Shown: positions 31,905 through 44,473 of the stretch, one piece after another | Position numbering within the stretch: position 1 is the stretch's first letter | How the letters are laid out: every line of letters starts with the position of its first letter | Assembly: GCA_022559985.1 (NCBI GenBank) | Contig: JAFJTR010000020.1 | Span: 266,582 to 330,581 of the forward strand | Reading direction: 5' to 3' | Length of the DNA stretch: 64,000 nucleotides | From: Parastagonospora avenae f. sp. tritici 18332-5 | Taxonomy: Eukaryota > Ascomycota > Dothideomycetes > Pleosporales > Phaeosphaeriaceae | Notes under the pieces: generated by a model | Databases searched by the model: none | The model's input: only the letters and a program-made list of their open reading frames with translations | Told to the model about the DNA's origin: nothing | Program-made: the position numbers and the translations under genes

Positions 31905-32826
31905 GACGGGTACTACGGGAATGATCTGGCCCTCGCCGAGGTTGCGGACGCTGATGGATGAGTCTGTGCGGAAGGGTACTGCAAGCGTCCCCGCGTGCGT
32001 GGCCTTGAGCTCGCCCGGGGGCGGTCTGTCGGTGAACTTGGGGTCCCAGAGGATGGCAGACGCAGTAACGAACTTGCCGGCAATGCGCAGTGTCGAGCGA
32101 ACGTCGTCGGCTGGCGGGGGTGCGCTGGCGGGGGCTGGTTGCGCCGTTTTGGTAGGAGAGAAGAGACAGCGAGAGAAACAGAGAGAGAAAGAGGGTCCGT
32201 CGAGTATTAGAGTTGCAGTAGTAAGAGATCGACGTGGTTCCTGTTCAGCGGTTGTGGGTTCGATGAGTCGTAGTGGGGCAAAACAACCCTGGCGCTTGCC
32301 TCTACGCCTCTAAACCCCGTCTGTGGCCTCTCATTCCTCGCACCCATGCCACCCGCGCGACTTCGACATATATATAGAACACATATAGAACTTCACAAAA
32401 TCATATTCGTTTCCTACGCGCGAATCCGCTGGAAGTGCCGTCAGTACCGCTCATTCTTACCTTGCTTAGCTCATGCAGGTTATAATTTCAATGCATTCAC
32501 ATTGCTTTTGCACAAAGGATATGCACTCGAATCTCTAAAGAGGGACCGGGAGCAGCGATCCACCGTGCAACGACTTTGGTACTGGATGTGGCGATGCCGT
32601 GGACTAGCCGTCGGCTACACGGCTGCACTGGGGTCAGCCTTACAGCAACACTTACATCATCGCCTTGCGTTTACTGGCTACCTTGAACACTGCCACCACG
32701 CACGCAACATTGTAGAGCCACGTTCTTCGGTACCAGAAGCCATGCGCAGTCTGCCACACCAACATTCGCAATATCCTTACCATCAGCCTGGCGGTTGACA
32801 GTCTTACATCTCCAGCGAATAACACC
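31905..32826. other. Divergent promoter region of CDK and F-box genes
   Basis: Left part: an in-frame open extension of the CDK without ATG. On the minus strand 32161-32205 is an almost pure pyrimidine tract, either a core promoter CT block or the 3' end of an intron (CTAAT lies just upstream). Right part: no gene seen before the F-box start. Confidence 0.5.
32161..32205 (-). promoter_or_regulatory. Pyrimidine (CT) tract upstream of the CDK
   Basis: On the minus strand the sequence is nearly all C and T over about 45 bases, preceded by CTCTAATAC. CT blocks mark start sites of many fungal genes. The same layout also fits a branch site plus polypyrimidine tract of an intron ending in one of the AG dinucleotides near 32120-32140. 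Confidence 0.45.
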
Positions 32827-35326
32827 ATGGACGATCTGCTACCATCTTACGAGAATGCTATCAATCAAGATCCGTGGGAGCTGGTCGTGCCCTTCTTATC
32901 CTCCGAGTCTCTGTGTTCTGCCGCGCTAGTATGTCGGAAATGGCACCAGCTCATGGCTCCGCAGCTTTGGGGCAATCCAGCCTCGCATTTCGGTGTGCAG
33001 AACGATACCGTATACGGTAAGACAGGGCATCCCAAAACTACCCGTCCACTAACCATGTATAGTCGCATTGACGCGATTCAGGCGAGTTCTGCCCTATGTA
33101 CGAGAGTCTGTGAGAGACTTGACCCATACTCTCCGGTTTCCTCCAGCTCATGCAGAAATATACGGAGGGCCACATGCAGAGTGGCTTCGCGACTGTCTTG
33201 AGTATCTTCCCCGACTCCAGTGCCTACTCGTCAACGGCCTTCCTTTCTTCGATCATTCTGCACTTCTATGCCTGCGGTATGCGAGCGTGCGCCGGAGCTC
33301 TAGTCATCCTCGTGTGCTCCCAATGTTTGGACTGCGACTGCTGGATGCTTCGAGCTGCTCGAATGCGACGTCCACGGGACTGGCTGAAGCTCTGTCCCAC
33401 CTACCAAACCTAGTCTCGCTGGATCTTTCGCGAACGCCTGCTACAAAGGATGCGGCCGTTTTCAGCAAGCTCAAATTGCTGTCTAGTCTACGCCTCTTGA
33501 ATTTGCAAGGCTTATCACTCAAAGATGCCGACTTTGAGATCGTCGCATCTTCGATTGAGACCCGAGTGAGGAGTCTTGATGTGCGCGATAATCACTTGAC
33601 AGATGCTAGCGCCCGGGCTCTCCTCGAAAAGTGTTTGAAGGAAGAGCCGCTAGAGCGACGGACCATGTTAGGACCTTTGTCGCCCATTGAAGCTGGAAGA
33701 GCCGATGGTGACATCGATGTGTTCGAGTCGGAGAAAGTTGTTGACCATGTCCGTAAGAAGCTCACAGGAGGCTTTGTTGGCAGCCTTGCCATAGAGAGGG
33801 CTAGGAATGTTGGTATTACGCATCTCTACTTGTCAAAGAACGCAATGACAGTAGAAGGCATCTCTGGACTACTGCGATCCCAACGTTTGCAGGTATTAGA
33901 TATCGGCACACTACCGACGACCATGACACAATCACACCCCAGTGGATTGGGAGAAGCAGCCGACCTTCTTCAGCTTCCCAGTGTCTCGAAATTGAAACCG
34001 GTCATTTCCGAGTATGCTTCATCAAAGTTAAGATATCTACGCATCAACTATGAGATCGTCACGGAAGACGCGCCGAAGGGCCCAGTGGCAGTATCCCCAC
34101 GCGTAGAGCTGCATGGCGATCTAGGGCGCCGTGGCCCTTTCGATGCGCACGAGCTTGAGGCCATTCAAAAGAGCGCGGCAGAGCTTGGTGCTACCGATGC
34201 AGCTATTTACGAACTCCCAGGCGATTCGGGTGATGTGGTTGAATTGCCTGGCTGTTTACCGACCACAACACACCATTACGACACAAGCTCGAGCTCACTG
34301 AAGGATATGGACCAGCCTCCACATATTGAAATCATGGCAGTTCCACAGGAAGTCAAATGCGGCGCGACACATGCTCCTGAAGTGGTCATGTCTGACACTG
34401 CTCCTACGTCTGCCAATGTCCCTAAAGCCGGTCACAACCGTGACGACCTGTCGGTTGACAGTGCGTCCGATGGGCTATGTCCAACAATGACTCCCGGCAA
34501 AGAAGCGACCAGCTCTCTGAGACAACCTACTCAACATAGATCGCGGCACAATTCTACTTACTACGTGGAAGATCGTCGGGCTCGCCTCGAGCTTCGCCAA
34601 TCCCAAGAAAACCGGCTTCATCCGAACATGCTTCCCAAGGTGCATACACTTGTACTTACGGACATCCCCACCTTGAGCCGCAATGAAAAGATCGTCCACC
34701 GGCTGATCCAGTATGTAAAAGACGCGGCAGAAGAAGTCTCCATCGCTAGAGAGCGAGCAGGACACACCTATGCCCTTCCACCTGGACGCCGTCGCGCAAT
34801 CGCTGAACAGGAGCACGCGCATAGACTTTTCGCTCTTGAGAGGATAGTTCTAGAAATGGCACCACCACAGGCTATGGCTAAGAAAGTTTCGACGAGTTGG
34901 AGAGCATATCCTACTAAGTCATCTACCGAAGACGCCGACTCTGAAGCCTTTTGGGATGCTGCTACGCAAGATTTCTCATTTTTCGGCGATGAAGAGTGCG
35001 GACTTCCGGATCTTGAACCCGGACGTACACTGCCACTAGCAGCAATGAGCGGGCTGGAGCTAGTGACAGATGCACCCGCATCACGGCCACAGGCTAGTGG
35101 TGAAGATAAATTCAAGCCCCAGATTGACGTGATCGCCGAAATCGCAAAATTTCGGAAGGAAAGGAAAGCTGCGTACAACAACCTGTTGAAGATGGGAGAG
35201 AAATATCCGCATGTCCAAGGCCACTGGCCTGGTGATATAACGGTGGTTCGGAAGTCGCTTGATCGAGATGCGGGAGAGTTAGACTTCTATGGTAACCGAT
35301 ATCAGTCCGGGTGGCACTACCGATGA
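32827..35326 (+). CDS. F-box and leucine-rich-repeat protein (putative SCF substrate adaptor)
   Basis: Exons 32827-33016 and 33063-35326, intron of 46 nt, 817 aa. An N-terminal F-box (about 16-50, WELVVPFLSSESLCSAALVCRKWHQLMAPQLW) would bind Skp1. Leucine-rich repeats follow at about 90-300, with clear units such as LPNLVSLDLSRTPATKDAAVF, LRLLNLQGLSLKDADF and VRSLDVRDNHLTDASARALL. Residues 380-540 look disordered. The C-terminal 290 residues hold more helical sequence and a charged conserved-looking end (IDVIAEIAKFRKERKAAYNNLL ... FYGNRYQSGWHYR). Known role of the architecture: substrate recognition in an SCF ubiquitin ligase; the target is unknown. Stop TGA lies 475 bp before another ubiquitin-pathway gene (the RBR ligase). 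Confidence 0.93.
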
Positions 35327-35801
35327 TAACTTCGGTTCCGGCCTACATACTAGAAGTTGGATGCGCAACAAAGTGGATCTTCATTCTATATTTGAGAACT
35401 TTTGAGGTGCGAGGTATGTCGGTCTTCGCGTCTCAGTGGCATACTAAACCTCTTGCGTATTGCTTGACCTAAATGGAGGAGCAGCGCCCTCAAGATTGCA
35501 TAATGAAGGTGCATCTATCCTGCAATGAAGTGAAGCACAGCCATATACTTCTCGGCTGATAGCACGCGGTTTGTTTAAACTGCTTATGGCATCCGTGGAA
35601 CGTCACGCGGTCTTGTACATCCCCGTCCCAGACAGGTAACTCTCAAATCCGCATCAACCAAACGAATCCTCCCCTCTAAACGTGTCTTCCCTTTCAGGAA
35701 CTCCGAAAGATTGAACATCACCGACCTACTATACGTCAGTATACAAGTGCCAGCTTTGTTTCCAACTTCACCTTCGTACGCAAGATACTCTTTAATCCAC
35801 C
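35327..35801. other. Short intergenic region
   Basis: 3' UTR of the F-box gene and promoter of the RBR ligase. No coding sequence seen. Confidence 0.6.
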
Positions 35802-37260
35802 ATGGGTCAAACTCACAGCCGAGAGGCTGAACTTGCGGATTCACGTCGCCAGCCTACATGGCGTTTTCGATATGCACTTGGGCTACGAGCGGCAGAGGCA
35901 CGTGTCCACGAGCGAGTTCCTGCATCGAAAACAAATGATCTAAACGCTGGGAAAGCATCGCATACTCAGACGACAAATGGCGCACAACCTAGCAAAGACC
36001 ATTCACACACTCTTCCGGAGTCCAGAGGGAATATCGGGTCTCCAAAAAGACAGCAGAAGTATAGAAGGTGCAAACCTAAGGAAGATCATGCCAAGTCCGG
36101 AGGTCACCAATCCGCTCGCACAAGTGATGATCATCAGGCGACTCCTGGAGCAAAAAGCCAAACGAAGACGCTGCAGAGCAAAAAGCTCGAGTCGCGCCGC
36201 GCAACACCGGAATCGGCTAGAGAATGCAATGTCTGCACCGAAACTCGGCCCTTGTTCCAGTTCCCAGAACGAAAACCTACAGAAAATTGTCAGCATGGTA
36301 TCGACACTTGCACTTGCTGTCTACAAACATGGATCGAATCCGAATTCAAGTCCAAGATGTGGAACGAAATCAACTGTCCAACATGTCGAGCTCGATTGCA
36401 ATACAACGATGTGAAGGACTTCGCCCCGCGGCATGTATTTGTTCGGTGCGTTTCCAAAAAGCGTGATGTTTATGACATACATATAGATACTGATGTTTAT
36501 TTTAGCTATAGCAAACTCCAGACCAAGGCCATCTATGACAAGATCCCCAACTGGCGCTGGTGCATTGCCAGAGGCTGCAAGTCGGGACAAATGCACGACC
36601 TCACGGACCCTCGCTTCAAGTGCACGAAGTGCAAGAGGAGCCATTGCACCTTGCACCTTGTGAGGTGGCACAAGGAGGAAACATGTCGAGAGTACGAGTA
36701 CAGGTATGTGCAGCTTACCATTCGCCAAGTCCTGTTTTGATATCAGAATAGGACGAACACGGGTATCAAGCAACAAGAAGAAGCCGCAAGCTACTCTCTC
36801 ATCGCCAGGACAACAAAAGTCTGTCCGGGCTGTATGCGCAGTATCGAGAAGAGCTATGGGTGCGATCACATGACGTGTAAGAATCATCTTATTCCCCGCT
36901 CATATGCCAAACAACATTCGCTGACTACTACGACCCCCAGGCTCGGAATGCCGCACCGAATTCTGCTGGATCTGTCTCGCCTCATATACTCGAGTACCCA
37001 ACGCCCAGACTCCCACCGTGGGAATCGTGCACAATACAGACTGCATACAGTACATGCTACCGCGAGGCGCGCACCATGAGCTAGAGGATCTGTTCCAGCT
37101 CTATCGCATTCGGGTTGATAATGAGCTTCGGCAGGCTCCTAGAGCGGAGCCGGTTGGAAGGGATAGAGATCGTTTGGTGGGACAGGCGGTTGGGAGGGAG
37201 CTGGATGATATGTATCGGCCGAGGAGCGTGGAGAGTGCGTATCGGGGGATGACGAAGTAG
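35802..37260 (+). CDS. RBR-type (RING-IBR-RING) E3 ubiquitin ligase, possibly N-myristoylated
   Basis: Four exons: 35802-36445, 36506-36703, 36752-36876 and 36941-37260; introns of 60, 48 and 64 nt; 428 aa. A basic disordered N-terminus (about 1-135) precedes RING1 (CNVCTETRPLFQF, CQHGIDTCTCC, NCPTC). The IBR has GCKSGQMHD, FKCTKCKRSHC and CREYEYR. RING2 (CPGCMRSIEKSYGCDHMTC, then SECRTEFCWIC) contains the HMTC cysteine expected to form the ubiquitin thioester. All joins are proven by unbroken zinc-ligand spacing. The start MGQTHS fits the N-myristoylation rule (Gly2, Ser6), which would place the ligase at membranes. The C-terminal 80 residues are Arg-rich. Known role: ubiquitin transfer through an E3-linked intermediate. 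It follows an F-box gene on the same strand. Confidence 0.95.
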
Positions 37261-37578
37261 TGGGTGGGGCCTGGATGCTGTCTGAGTATATGGAGGCTTC
37301 TGCGACACTTTCGGATGCTCCAGTAGTAGATTTCGAAGAAGCATGGAATTATGTTGTTGTTTGGAAGTATGCGCAGATTTGGAGGTGTGTCAATTGCGGT
37401 GGGTTTCTTTGACTGCATCTGGGCTACACTATTCCGCGAAGCAGGAAAGCGCAATGCAGCGACGCTCCTCCTGACGATTGACCGCAAAGTATCAGCTCCG
37501 CAGGGGAATCTCAAGAACCTCAGTGTATATGTACTCAACATGTCTCGCGAGTATGCACGAACACCTATCTCATCCGTC
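37261..37578. other. Convergent 3' intergenic region
   Basis: 318 bases between two gene ends; nothing recognised. Confidence 0.6.
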
Positions 37579-39123
37579 CTAAACCCTAGAATTCCACCCC
37601 ACTGCATACCACATCCCCACCCCAACCACCGACGTGACCACCACATACACCATCCACGCGTTTGCCCTCCCCTTGGTCTCCCCCCTCTCCCACCCCTTAG
37701 CATCTTCATTAATCGTCCTGGTCGCCACATACTCCAACTTGGGCGCCGCGCCAAACGCCTTTACGAACTTGTTCGTCTGATACGTCCTCATCCACGGCAG
37801 CGTCGCGATCCGCGTAAGGAAGAAGTAGCTCCAGAAGCCCGCGTAGCTGCGTATGCGCGTCATGCGGCCAGAGAGCTGGACAAAGGCCTTGGCGCGTTCG
37901 TGGCGCTTGGCCTGGTAGGCAGAGAAGAGAGCGGAGATTTGTGCGGGAGTGGGGTGAAAATCTGCGTCATCGGACGAAGAAACCATGCGGTGGAGGAGGT
38001 TGCAGAGTGTGGTGGCGGATTCAATGGCTATGCTTGCACCTATGCCGAGGTCGGCTGTCATCTTGATCAGAAGTGTTAGTCTTGGGGTTCGATGATGATT
38101 ATGCGTTGACGAACCTTGTGCGCGGAATCTCCTACAAGGACGATTCGGCCTGCGTGCCACTTATCGAGGATACCTTCTTCGATGTTTAGTACAGCTGAGC
38201 GACTCTTGTTCTTCCAGAGATCGCCGAATGTTAGGTTCTCGGTCATTTTCACGTCTTTGAATCGTTCGCCAACTTGCTCTTGTTCGTCGAGAGACGGTTT
38301 GTATGGCTTCGGTGGGCAACTATATTCGTCTTTCCATGTGATGCCCCAGTAGGCAACGCCGGGCTGAGTGAAGAGTAGCTTGGTTGATCCGTCACCGAGT
38401 ACTATGTTGGTATCGGCGTCGCCGAGGTCAGGCAAATTGCCCTGATTAGTGACTCCAAAGACGCCCTTGTATTGCGAAAAGATTGCCGTCTTGTCGGACT
38501 CTGTTACCGCGTATGGTTCTTCCTTTGCAGCGTAATCCCACATCAACTGTCTTGTGAGACTGTGAACACCATCGGCCCCAATCACAATATCGCCTTCCTC
38601 GTATGTCCCATCAGCGAGAAAGACCTTGACACCAGTGTTTGTATGCTCGAACCGCACGACGCGAGCGTTTGTATGGACCTTCGACTTATCTTGTAGGGTG
38701 TCGTACAAAACGGTGACGCACTTCTGGCGTTCGAAGAAGATCGGTGCTAAATCAAAGGCTTCCGATAATGCCGTCAATCTCCTATGATGAGCAAGAACCC
38801 TACCGTCTGGCCAGCGCAGGGATTCTTTCTGTATTGGAGTGACCGATTCTTGAATGCCCTTCAGGATGCCAAATTGATCAAGCACGCGCGCCACGCCAGG
38901 GTAGAGCACCTGCGGTAACATCAGTGGTCGGCTCATTCATAGCAGTGAGAGGCGGCATTACTAGCGCTGCGCCGTGTAAAGATACAATCTCCTTGTGTTT
39001 CTCGAGGACGACATGGTCAATATTGGCGAGCTGTAGTGCATGGGATAGTGAGAGGCCGACGAGTCCTGCGCCCACGATGACGACTCTGAACGGCCTTGGT
39101 GGGTTCGGGTCTGATTGCACCAT
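37579..39123 (-). CDS. FAD-dependent monooxygenase with C-terminal membrane anchor
   Basis: Three exons in transcription order: 39123-38962, 38909-38115 and 38061-37579; introns of 52 and 53 nt; 479 aa. First true ATG is 39123. The N-terminal Rossmann site is RVVIVGAGLVGLSLSHAL, ending in LEK, which binds the ADP part of FAD. The second FAD motif GDIVIGADGVHSLTR and the third, RIVLVGDSAHKMTADLGIGAS, are complete. The C-terminal segment WMVYVVVTSVVGVGMWYAVGW is hydrophobic and likely anchors the enzyme in a membrane, as in epoxidases of fungal terpenoid pathways. The group A flavoprotein fold supports aromatic hydroxylation or epoxidation; the substrate is unknown. No other secondary-metabolism gene is nearby. 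The second intron begins GTTCGT, an unusual donor, but it gives an exact motif join. Confidence 0.93.
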
Positions 39124-40147
39124 GGCGTAATTGCATGCGAAAGTATTCTCTTGTTGTTGAGTCAATATGATGGGCAATTGAAAATGTGTGGTTATTGTGT
39201 ACTTGAAGACCCCAAAACGGCATGCAAGAGCGAAATTATACTTGCTTGGACGGGTGGCCTAGAAGGTTGATGCCTGCCGACAAGATAGGCAAAACTCCCT
39301 AGACAAGCATGTAGAAAAATTGCGCCTTCCACCCTGCAACTAGTATCAGTGGGATCAGGTGCGATCACGTTTCGCAACCGCTCTGTACAAGCGATGGCCG
39401 CTGTCAGCATTTATAACATCCTCTAGAGCAGGCTGAATATAGCCCAGCACCCGTGAGGTCCTATTCTGTTTGACTAAAATTGGCTGAAGATTCATAAGCT
39501 GCTGTGGTTCTCGACATGTGGGGCGAGTCGTAGCAGCGCCTGGTGATTCGCTAGTGCGACTTCAGGATGTAGTTACGCCCGGAGATATGCGTAGCATCCC
39601 CAGGAATCAGACAGATGAGGATATCGATCTCCATTTGTCCAGCTGGGGACGTGGGTCTATAGTGAAGACAACTTCCCAAGTCTTCTGCGACGTGTGAAGG
39701 AATGGCTTGGGACAGCAAAGACGATCATGGTGTAGGCTTGGCTATCTGGCAGTATAGTACCGAAATGACCAAGAACAGGCGGCAGACTAGAGGGGACACG
39801 GTGGTGCGGCGGGCAGCCCTAGAGAACTAGAGAACGGCTTCTCACAGATCGTCCATGCCAGTGTGGAGAGCGCGGGAAGGCACGCTAACAGTTAGAGCCC
39901 ACTTGGCAGTCTAACGCTTTTCGCGTGCCTGTCGCAACCTCACTATTGAGACGTGGAGGCGCATCCCATTACCGCGCCCGCCTGCGCGTTCTCTACCCAT
40001 TTCCGCCAACGCTGATGAACACTCGCCGCTCCGTCTGCTTGGTGGAAACGCGCTCACCCTAGGTCCCATTGGCAGCTTGCTCGACTGCTGGCGCGTTGAT
40101 TGCGACTGCACCCTCACCCTTGCTGGCCGCATTCCACGATTCTCTAC
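39124..40147. other. Divergent promoter region, no supported gene
   Basis: 1 kb shared by the monooxygenase and the NTO1-like gene. The right 250 bases are C/T-rich. Nothing coding recognised. Confidence 0.6.
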
Positions 40148-43100
40148 ATGGCGCCTGTTCCCGACACTCCTCGATCACGCGTTCGAAGCTCAGCCCGACC
40201 CCCAAGGCGACACATCTCCGACTCGGCCCCGCCCAGCAAGAGGCGCAAGTACATCCCCGGCGGACCAGGAGGCGGGGGCAGGTACATTGATGACGAGGGC
40301 ATAGAGATACCCGTTGGAGGAACTGGCCCGGGTGGCTACGCGTATATCGGCCCTCGGGGCCGCGTGGGACGGCTCAACGCTGAGAGACAGGGTGTTGCGC
40401 TGCCCGCGCCCTCTCTCTCGACATATTCACGACCGCGACGTGAAAGGCCGCCTGCTGGACCGCGTTCCAGCTCGGCCGCTGCAGTCGCCGCCGCCGTGGC
40501 GCAAAACGACGGGTACAAGCCGAGGGAGGAGCGGAGCTGGGACGAGTTTCACCCGGAGCTCGACATCGACGCAGAATGCCCCATATATACCGCCGACCAG
40601 ATAGACGGTATCAGCCCCCCAGACAGTGCACCCGGCACTCCCCACAACGGCCCCTCGACTGGCCAGTATGCTGTGGACAGTGGTATATCAGCCGTGCTGG
40701 ACGGTCTCCGCGCGCAACAGGTCGATGATACAGAGCAAGAAGCAGAAGCCGTCAATGGCAATGGCGCATTCTCGACGCCAAAACGACGTCCAGGCCGCCC
40801 GCCACGTAACAAGGACTCGATGCTCGCTGGCCTTGGTTCTCCGCCCCGACCGCGAATCAACCCGCTCCCGACGATGAACCCCCGCGAGAAGCTGAACCTC
40901 CCAAAGCCTTCTGTGCGCCAAGTCGATCCATTCAAAGCACACGAGGAGAGTGAGGGCGTCAAAGTCAACTACGTCGACCGCACCATGGCCAACGTCGGAT
41001 ACCAAGAGAGTGAGATCTTCGCAAGAGCCGAAAACAACATGATTCGCCTTCCCGAAGGCTCTATCGAAGAAGACCTGGATTTGGCACTACAAACAGAGAC
41101 TGACGGCCCTGCCACCGCCGTTGCTATTGGCCGTGTGGAATATGACATGGACGAGCAGGACGACCGTTGGCTTGAAGCACTCAATGTGCAGCGGAGGGAG
41201 GAGCAGCTGCCAGCGATAAAACCCGCCATGTTCGAAGTCACCATCACACAGATCGAGAAAGAGTGGCATGCGCTGGAAAAGCGTAAGTGATAAGAAATTG
41301 GCGACGGCGACTTTCAGCTAACACATCTCAGGCATTCCCAAACCGAACCCCAAACCTCCACAGACACACAGACCCCGATCCAGTAGTGCGGCCGCTGTCA
41401 ACGGAGAGCCGGCTGGTCAAGGAGAAGAGCAGGATACCAAATGTGCCATTTGCGATGACGGCGATTGCGAGAACACCAATGCGATAGTATTTTGCGATGG
41501 TTGTGATCTTGCCGTTCATCAGGAATGCTATGGTGTACCATTCATACCCGAAGGTCAGTGGCTTTGCAGACGGTGCCAGTTAGTAGGCCGTGGCACACCT
41601 GCAAGCGAGTTACCAGTAAGTCTTCTTAAGCACACACATGATCATTGCTAATCGTTGCAGGGCTGCATCTTCTGTCCGAACGTGGATGGCGCCTTTAAGC
41701 AGACCACCGCCATGAAGTGGGCGCATCTTCTCTGCGCCATGTGGATTCCGGAAGTCTCCCTTGGCAACGCAACTTTCCAAGAGCCGGTACAAGACGTCGA
41801 GAAAGTCCCAAAGACACGATGGAAACTCGTGAGTATCTCGCTAACTTGTGTCCTGACATGTGACTAACACAAACAACAGTCATGCTATATTTGCAAGCAG
41901 AAGATGGGTGCATGCATTCAATGTGGGCACAAATCATGCTTTGAGGCTTTCCACGTAACCTGCGCTCGAAGGGCTAAGCTTTGCTTGCGCATGAAGTCCT
42001 CCCAAGCTTCAAATCCTCTTGACTCTACTGTCCTCAAGGCGTATTGTGACAGACATTCGCCATCTGACTGGAAACGCGAATTCGACGTGGAGAGAGCCGT
42101 GGCAGACGCAAAAGCCTTCTATCGGCACACCATGCGCCACGTTCGATGGCCCGATAGCCAAGCGTATGCCTTGTCGATAGGCTCCACCCATGCCATGCCT
42201 TCAATTGAAGGCGTGGATGACGACGATAGTGCTGGTGGAAACAAGCGTAAGCGCGGGCAGACCACGAAATCGTGGAGACTACCATCCGGCGCCCCAGTTG
42301 TACCTCAATCTGTGTACAACAACGTCGAAACTACCCTTCAGCGATTCAACATGGCAAAGCGCAAGGAATTCGTGCAAGAAGCTTGCAAGTACTGGACCTT
42401 GAAAAGGGAGTCTCGTCGTGGCGCAGCTCTCCTGAAGCGTCTGCAGCTGCAAATGGAGGCCTTTTCCTCTATGGAGATTACTCGTCGCAACTTCGCGGGT
42501 ATGGGTGCAGCTGGTCGCCCGAGGCTCAAGCGCCGCATAGAGTTTGCAGAACATCTAGAAAAGGACATGGAACAGATCCGAGTGATGGCAGAGTTGGTCA
42601 AGCAACGAGAGGCGGAAAAACTTCAAGACGTGCTGATCCTCAAGCGCATCGTAGATTGCATCTACTTCCCAATCCCTCGGCTTGTAGAACCCATCCTCAA
42701 CCGCGCAATAAGGTAATCCCTTTCACATGAACTTTCACTTCATTTGCTGACATTGCGCACAGTCTCGATAGCAAAGGTGTCTTTACGGATGGCTTTAGCG
42801 ACCTTCAAGTCCGACTGGACGAGAAGTTCTATACTTCTGTGCAAGCATTTGAAGCAGACATGGCGGTAGTGCTGAGCGAGGTTGGCTTTGCTCCAGTGTC
42901 TAGCATTGGAGGGGATGGCGAGGTCGATCTAAACAGAGTCGCGCACAGTACCCTAACAGCAGACCAAAAGGAGACGAAGAAGTTGGTGAAACGAATCCTG
43001 AAAGGCGTCCAACCTCTCCTTGAAGAGGCTCAGCGCCGAGAAGCCGACCTAGCTGGACGACCATACGAGAATTTGCCTGATCTCGAAACACTCTTGAATC

Positions 43101-43711
43101 AGAAACTGGAGCGCAGGGCCAGTGCACTTTCTGCCGAGAGCATCCGCCAATCGACCGAACTTGGACAGTCCTTAACCGAAGGGAACAACGTACACTTGAC
43201 CAACGGCGACACAGAGATGGGGGCCAACAAGGCAGACGATATACAGCTCGCTCCCACACCAGACGATAATGCGGCAGATCCTCATCGCACAGCGCATGAT
43301 GAGGCAGCCGACGAAGCAGCCATCGCTGCCCAGCTCGGTCAAGACACCATGCATGCTTCCAACGAACAGTCGCGGACAGACACTATGGATGCCGAGGACG
43401 CACAAGTTAACGTCCAACCACTCACTCCTCCTCGATCCGAGAAAAACCTGCTCAACGTTCTAGGCAATGGTGGCATACCCTGGTACTTCGAATACTTCGA
43501 CATAACAGGCACAACCATCCACAAAGAGCGATACACGGGCCGTGATGTACTGCGCGACATGAGCGAAGAGCTCAGCGAATTGGACGACGATATCCTGGAT
43601 GGGCTTGCCGACTCTGATCCCGTCCGGCCTGCTGACGCATCAGACTCAAACGTCGCTGAGGTCAAGAAGGTCGTTGCCAGGAAAAAGCAGAAGCGGGCAA
43701 GAAACTGGTGA
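40148..43711 (+). CDS. NTO1: NTO1/BRPF-like PHD chromatin reader (NuA3 histone acetyltransferase subunit)
   Basis: Five exons: 40148-41282, 41332-41615, 41661-41828, 41880-42712 and 42763-43711; introns of 45-51 nt; 1122 aa. Start ATG is at 40148 (MAPVPDTPRSR). The N-terminal region has KRKYIPGGPGGGGRYIDDEG and an AT-hook-like block (KRRPGRPPRNK, about 218). An enhancer-of-polycomb-like segment follows (PAIKPAMFEVTITQIEKEW, about 355-375). PHD finger 1 starts at Cys416 (CAICDDGDCENTNAIVFCDGC). The extended PHD starts at GCIFCPNVDGAFKQT (about 474) and ends near YCDRH (about 560-570). A helical region follows. There is no bromodomain, as in yeast Nto1. Known role: the NuA3 complex acetylates histone H3 at methylated nucleosomes. 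The C-terminus has acidic blocks and a basic end (KVVARKKQKRARNW). Confidence 0.95.
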
Positions 43712-44473
43712 AGATACTGGATGCATTGTTGACCACTTTTCTTCTCTAACTTTCATTATCTCGATTTCTTGTAACATACTGTTTTGACGGATGTATTGCT
43801 TCCTGCGCAAGGTGTTCTTATTTTCTGGGTAAACGGAAACATCAGACTCAAGCAGATGGTGCTACTTCGGACAGTAATTAGGTTGCATAGCATTTTGTAG
43901 GGAGTTGCGGTTCGCCTAGGATGGACGGAGAGGGGCACGTAGTGACGGAAAGAATTCTTTATGCAAGCTACCATTTTGCCCTATGCCCTATGGGACTCCG
44001 AGTGACTTCGTTCGAGGAACTATCAACATAGTCAGTAAGCGCCACCCGCTGCTACACGACGTGATTGATGGATTGTCCGCGCCTCATGACGACTGAGCGC
44101 CCGTTGTTAAGCTCGACAGGGCCAACTTGCCCCTGGCAGCTGCCTCACTTCTCAGCTCTTGCCTAGTGTCTGCCTCTTTGTCCTCCACCAGCAGTCCAAC
44201 GAAGCTTCACCCTCACTCATCCTATAAAGCCAGGAAAAGCGAGCGTACTCTTCATCGTTGACTTTTTCAGCAATAGACCCGCCTTCACCCCAGACTCCAC
44301 TTACTTGCAGCGTTGCCTGCGTCAGTAGCAATTAGCGTGGCGCTTACTTAATAGAGGCGCGGCTCCGTCGATCCGCCCTGCCAAAAAATCCAGGCTTAGC
44401 AGCTCCCACACAAACAACACCTCACCTCTCCCAACCAACCATCGACTCCTGCGCCCAATAACATCAACACATC
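43712..44473. other. Intergenic region, no supported gene
   Basis: 3' region of NTO1 and promoter of the RRM gene. The 44100-44470 part is C/T-rich, typical of a fungal promoter and leader. No coding sequence seen. Confidence 0.6.

Noticed and set aside
31195..32313. Long + strand open frames opposite the CDK
   Set aside because: They are antisense to a clear kinase; composition is explained by the GC-rich codon pattern on the minus strand.
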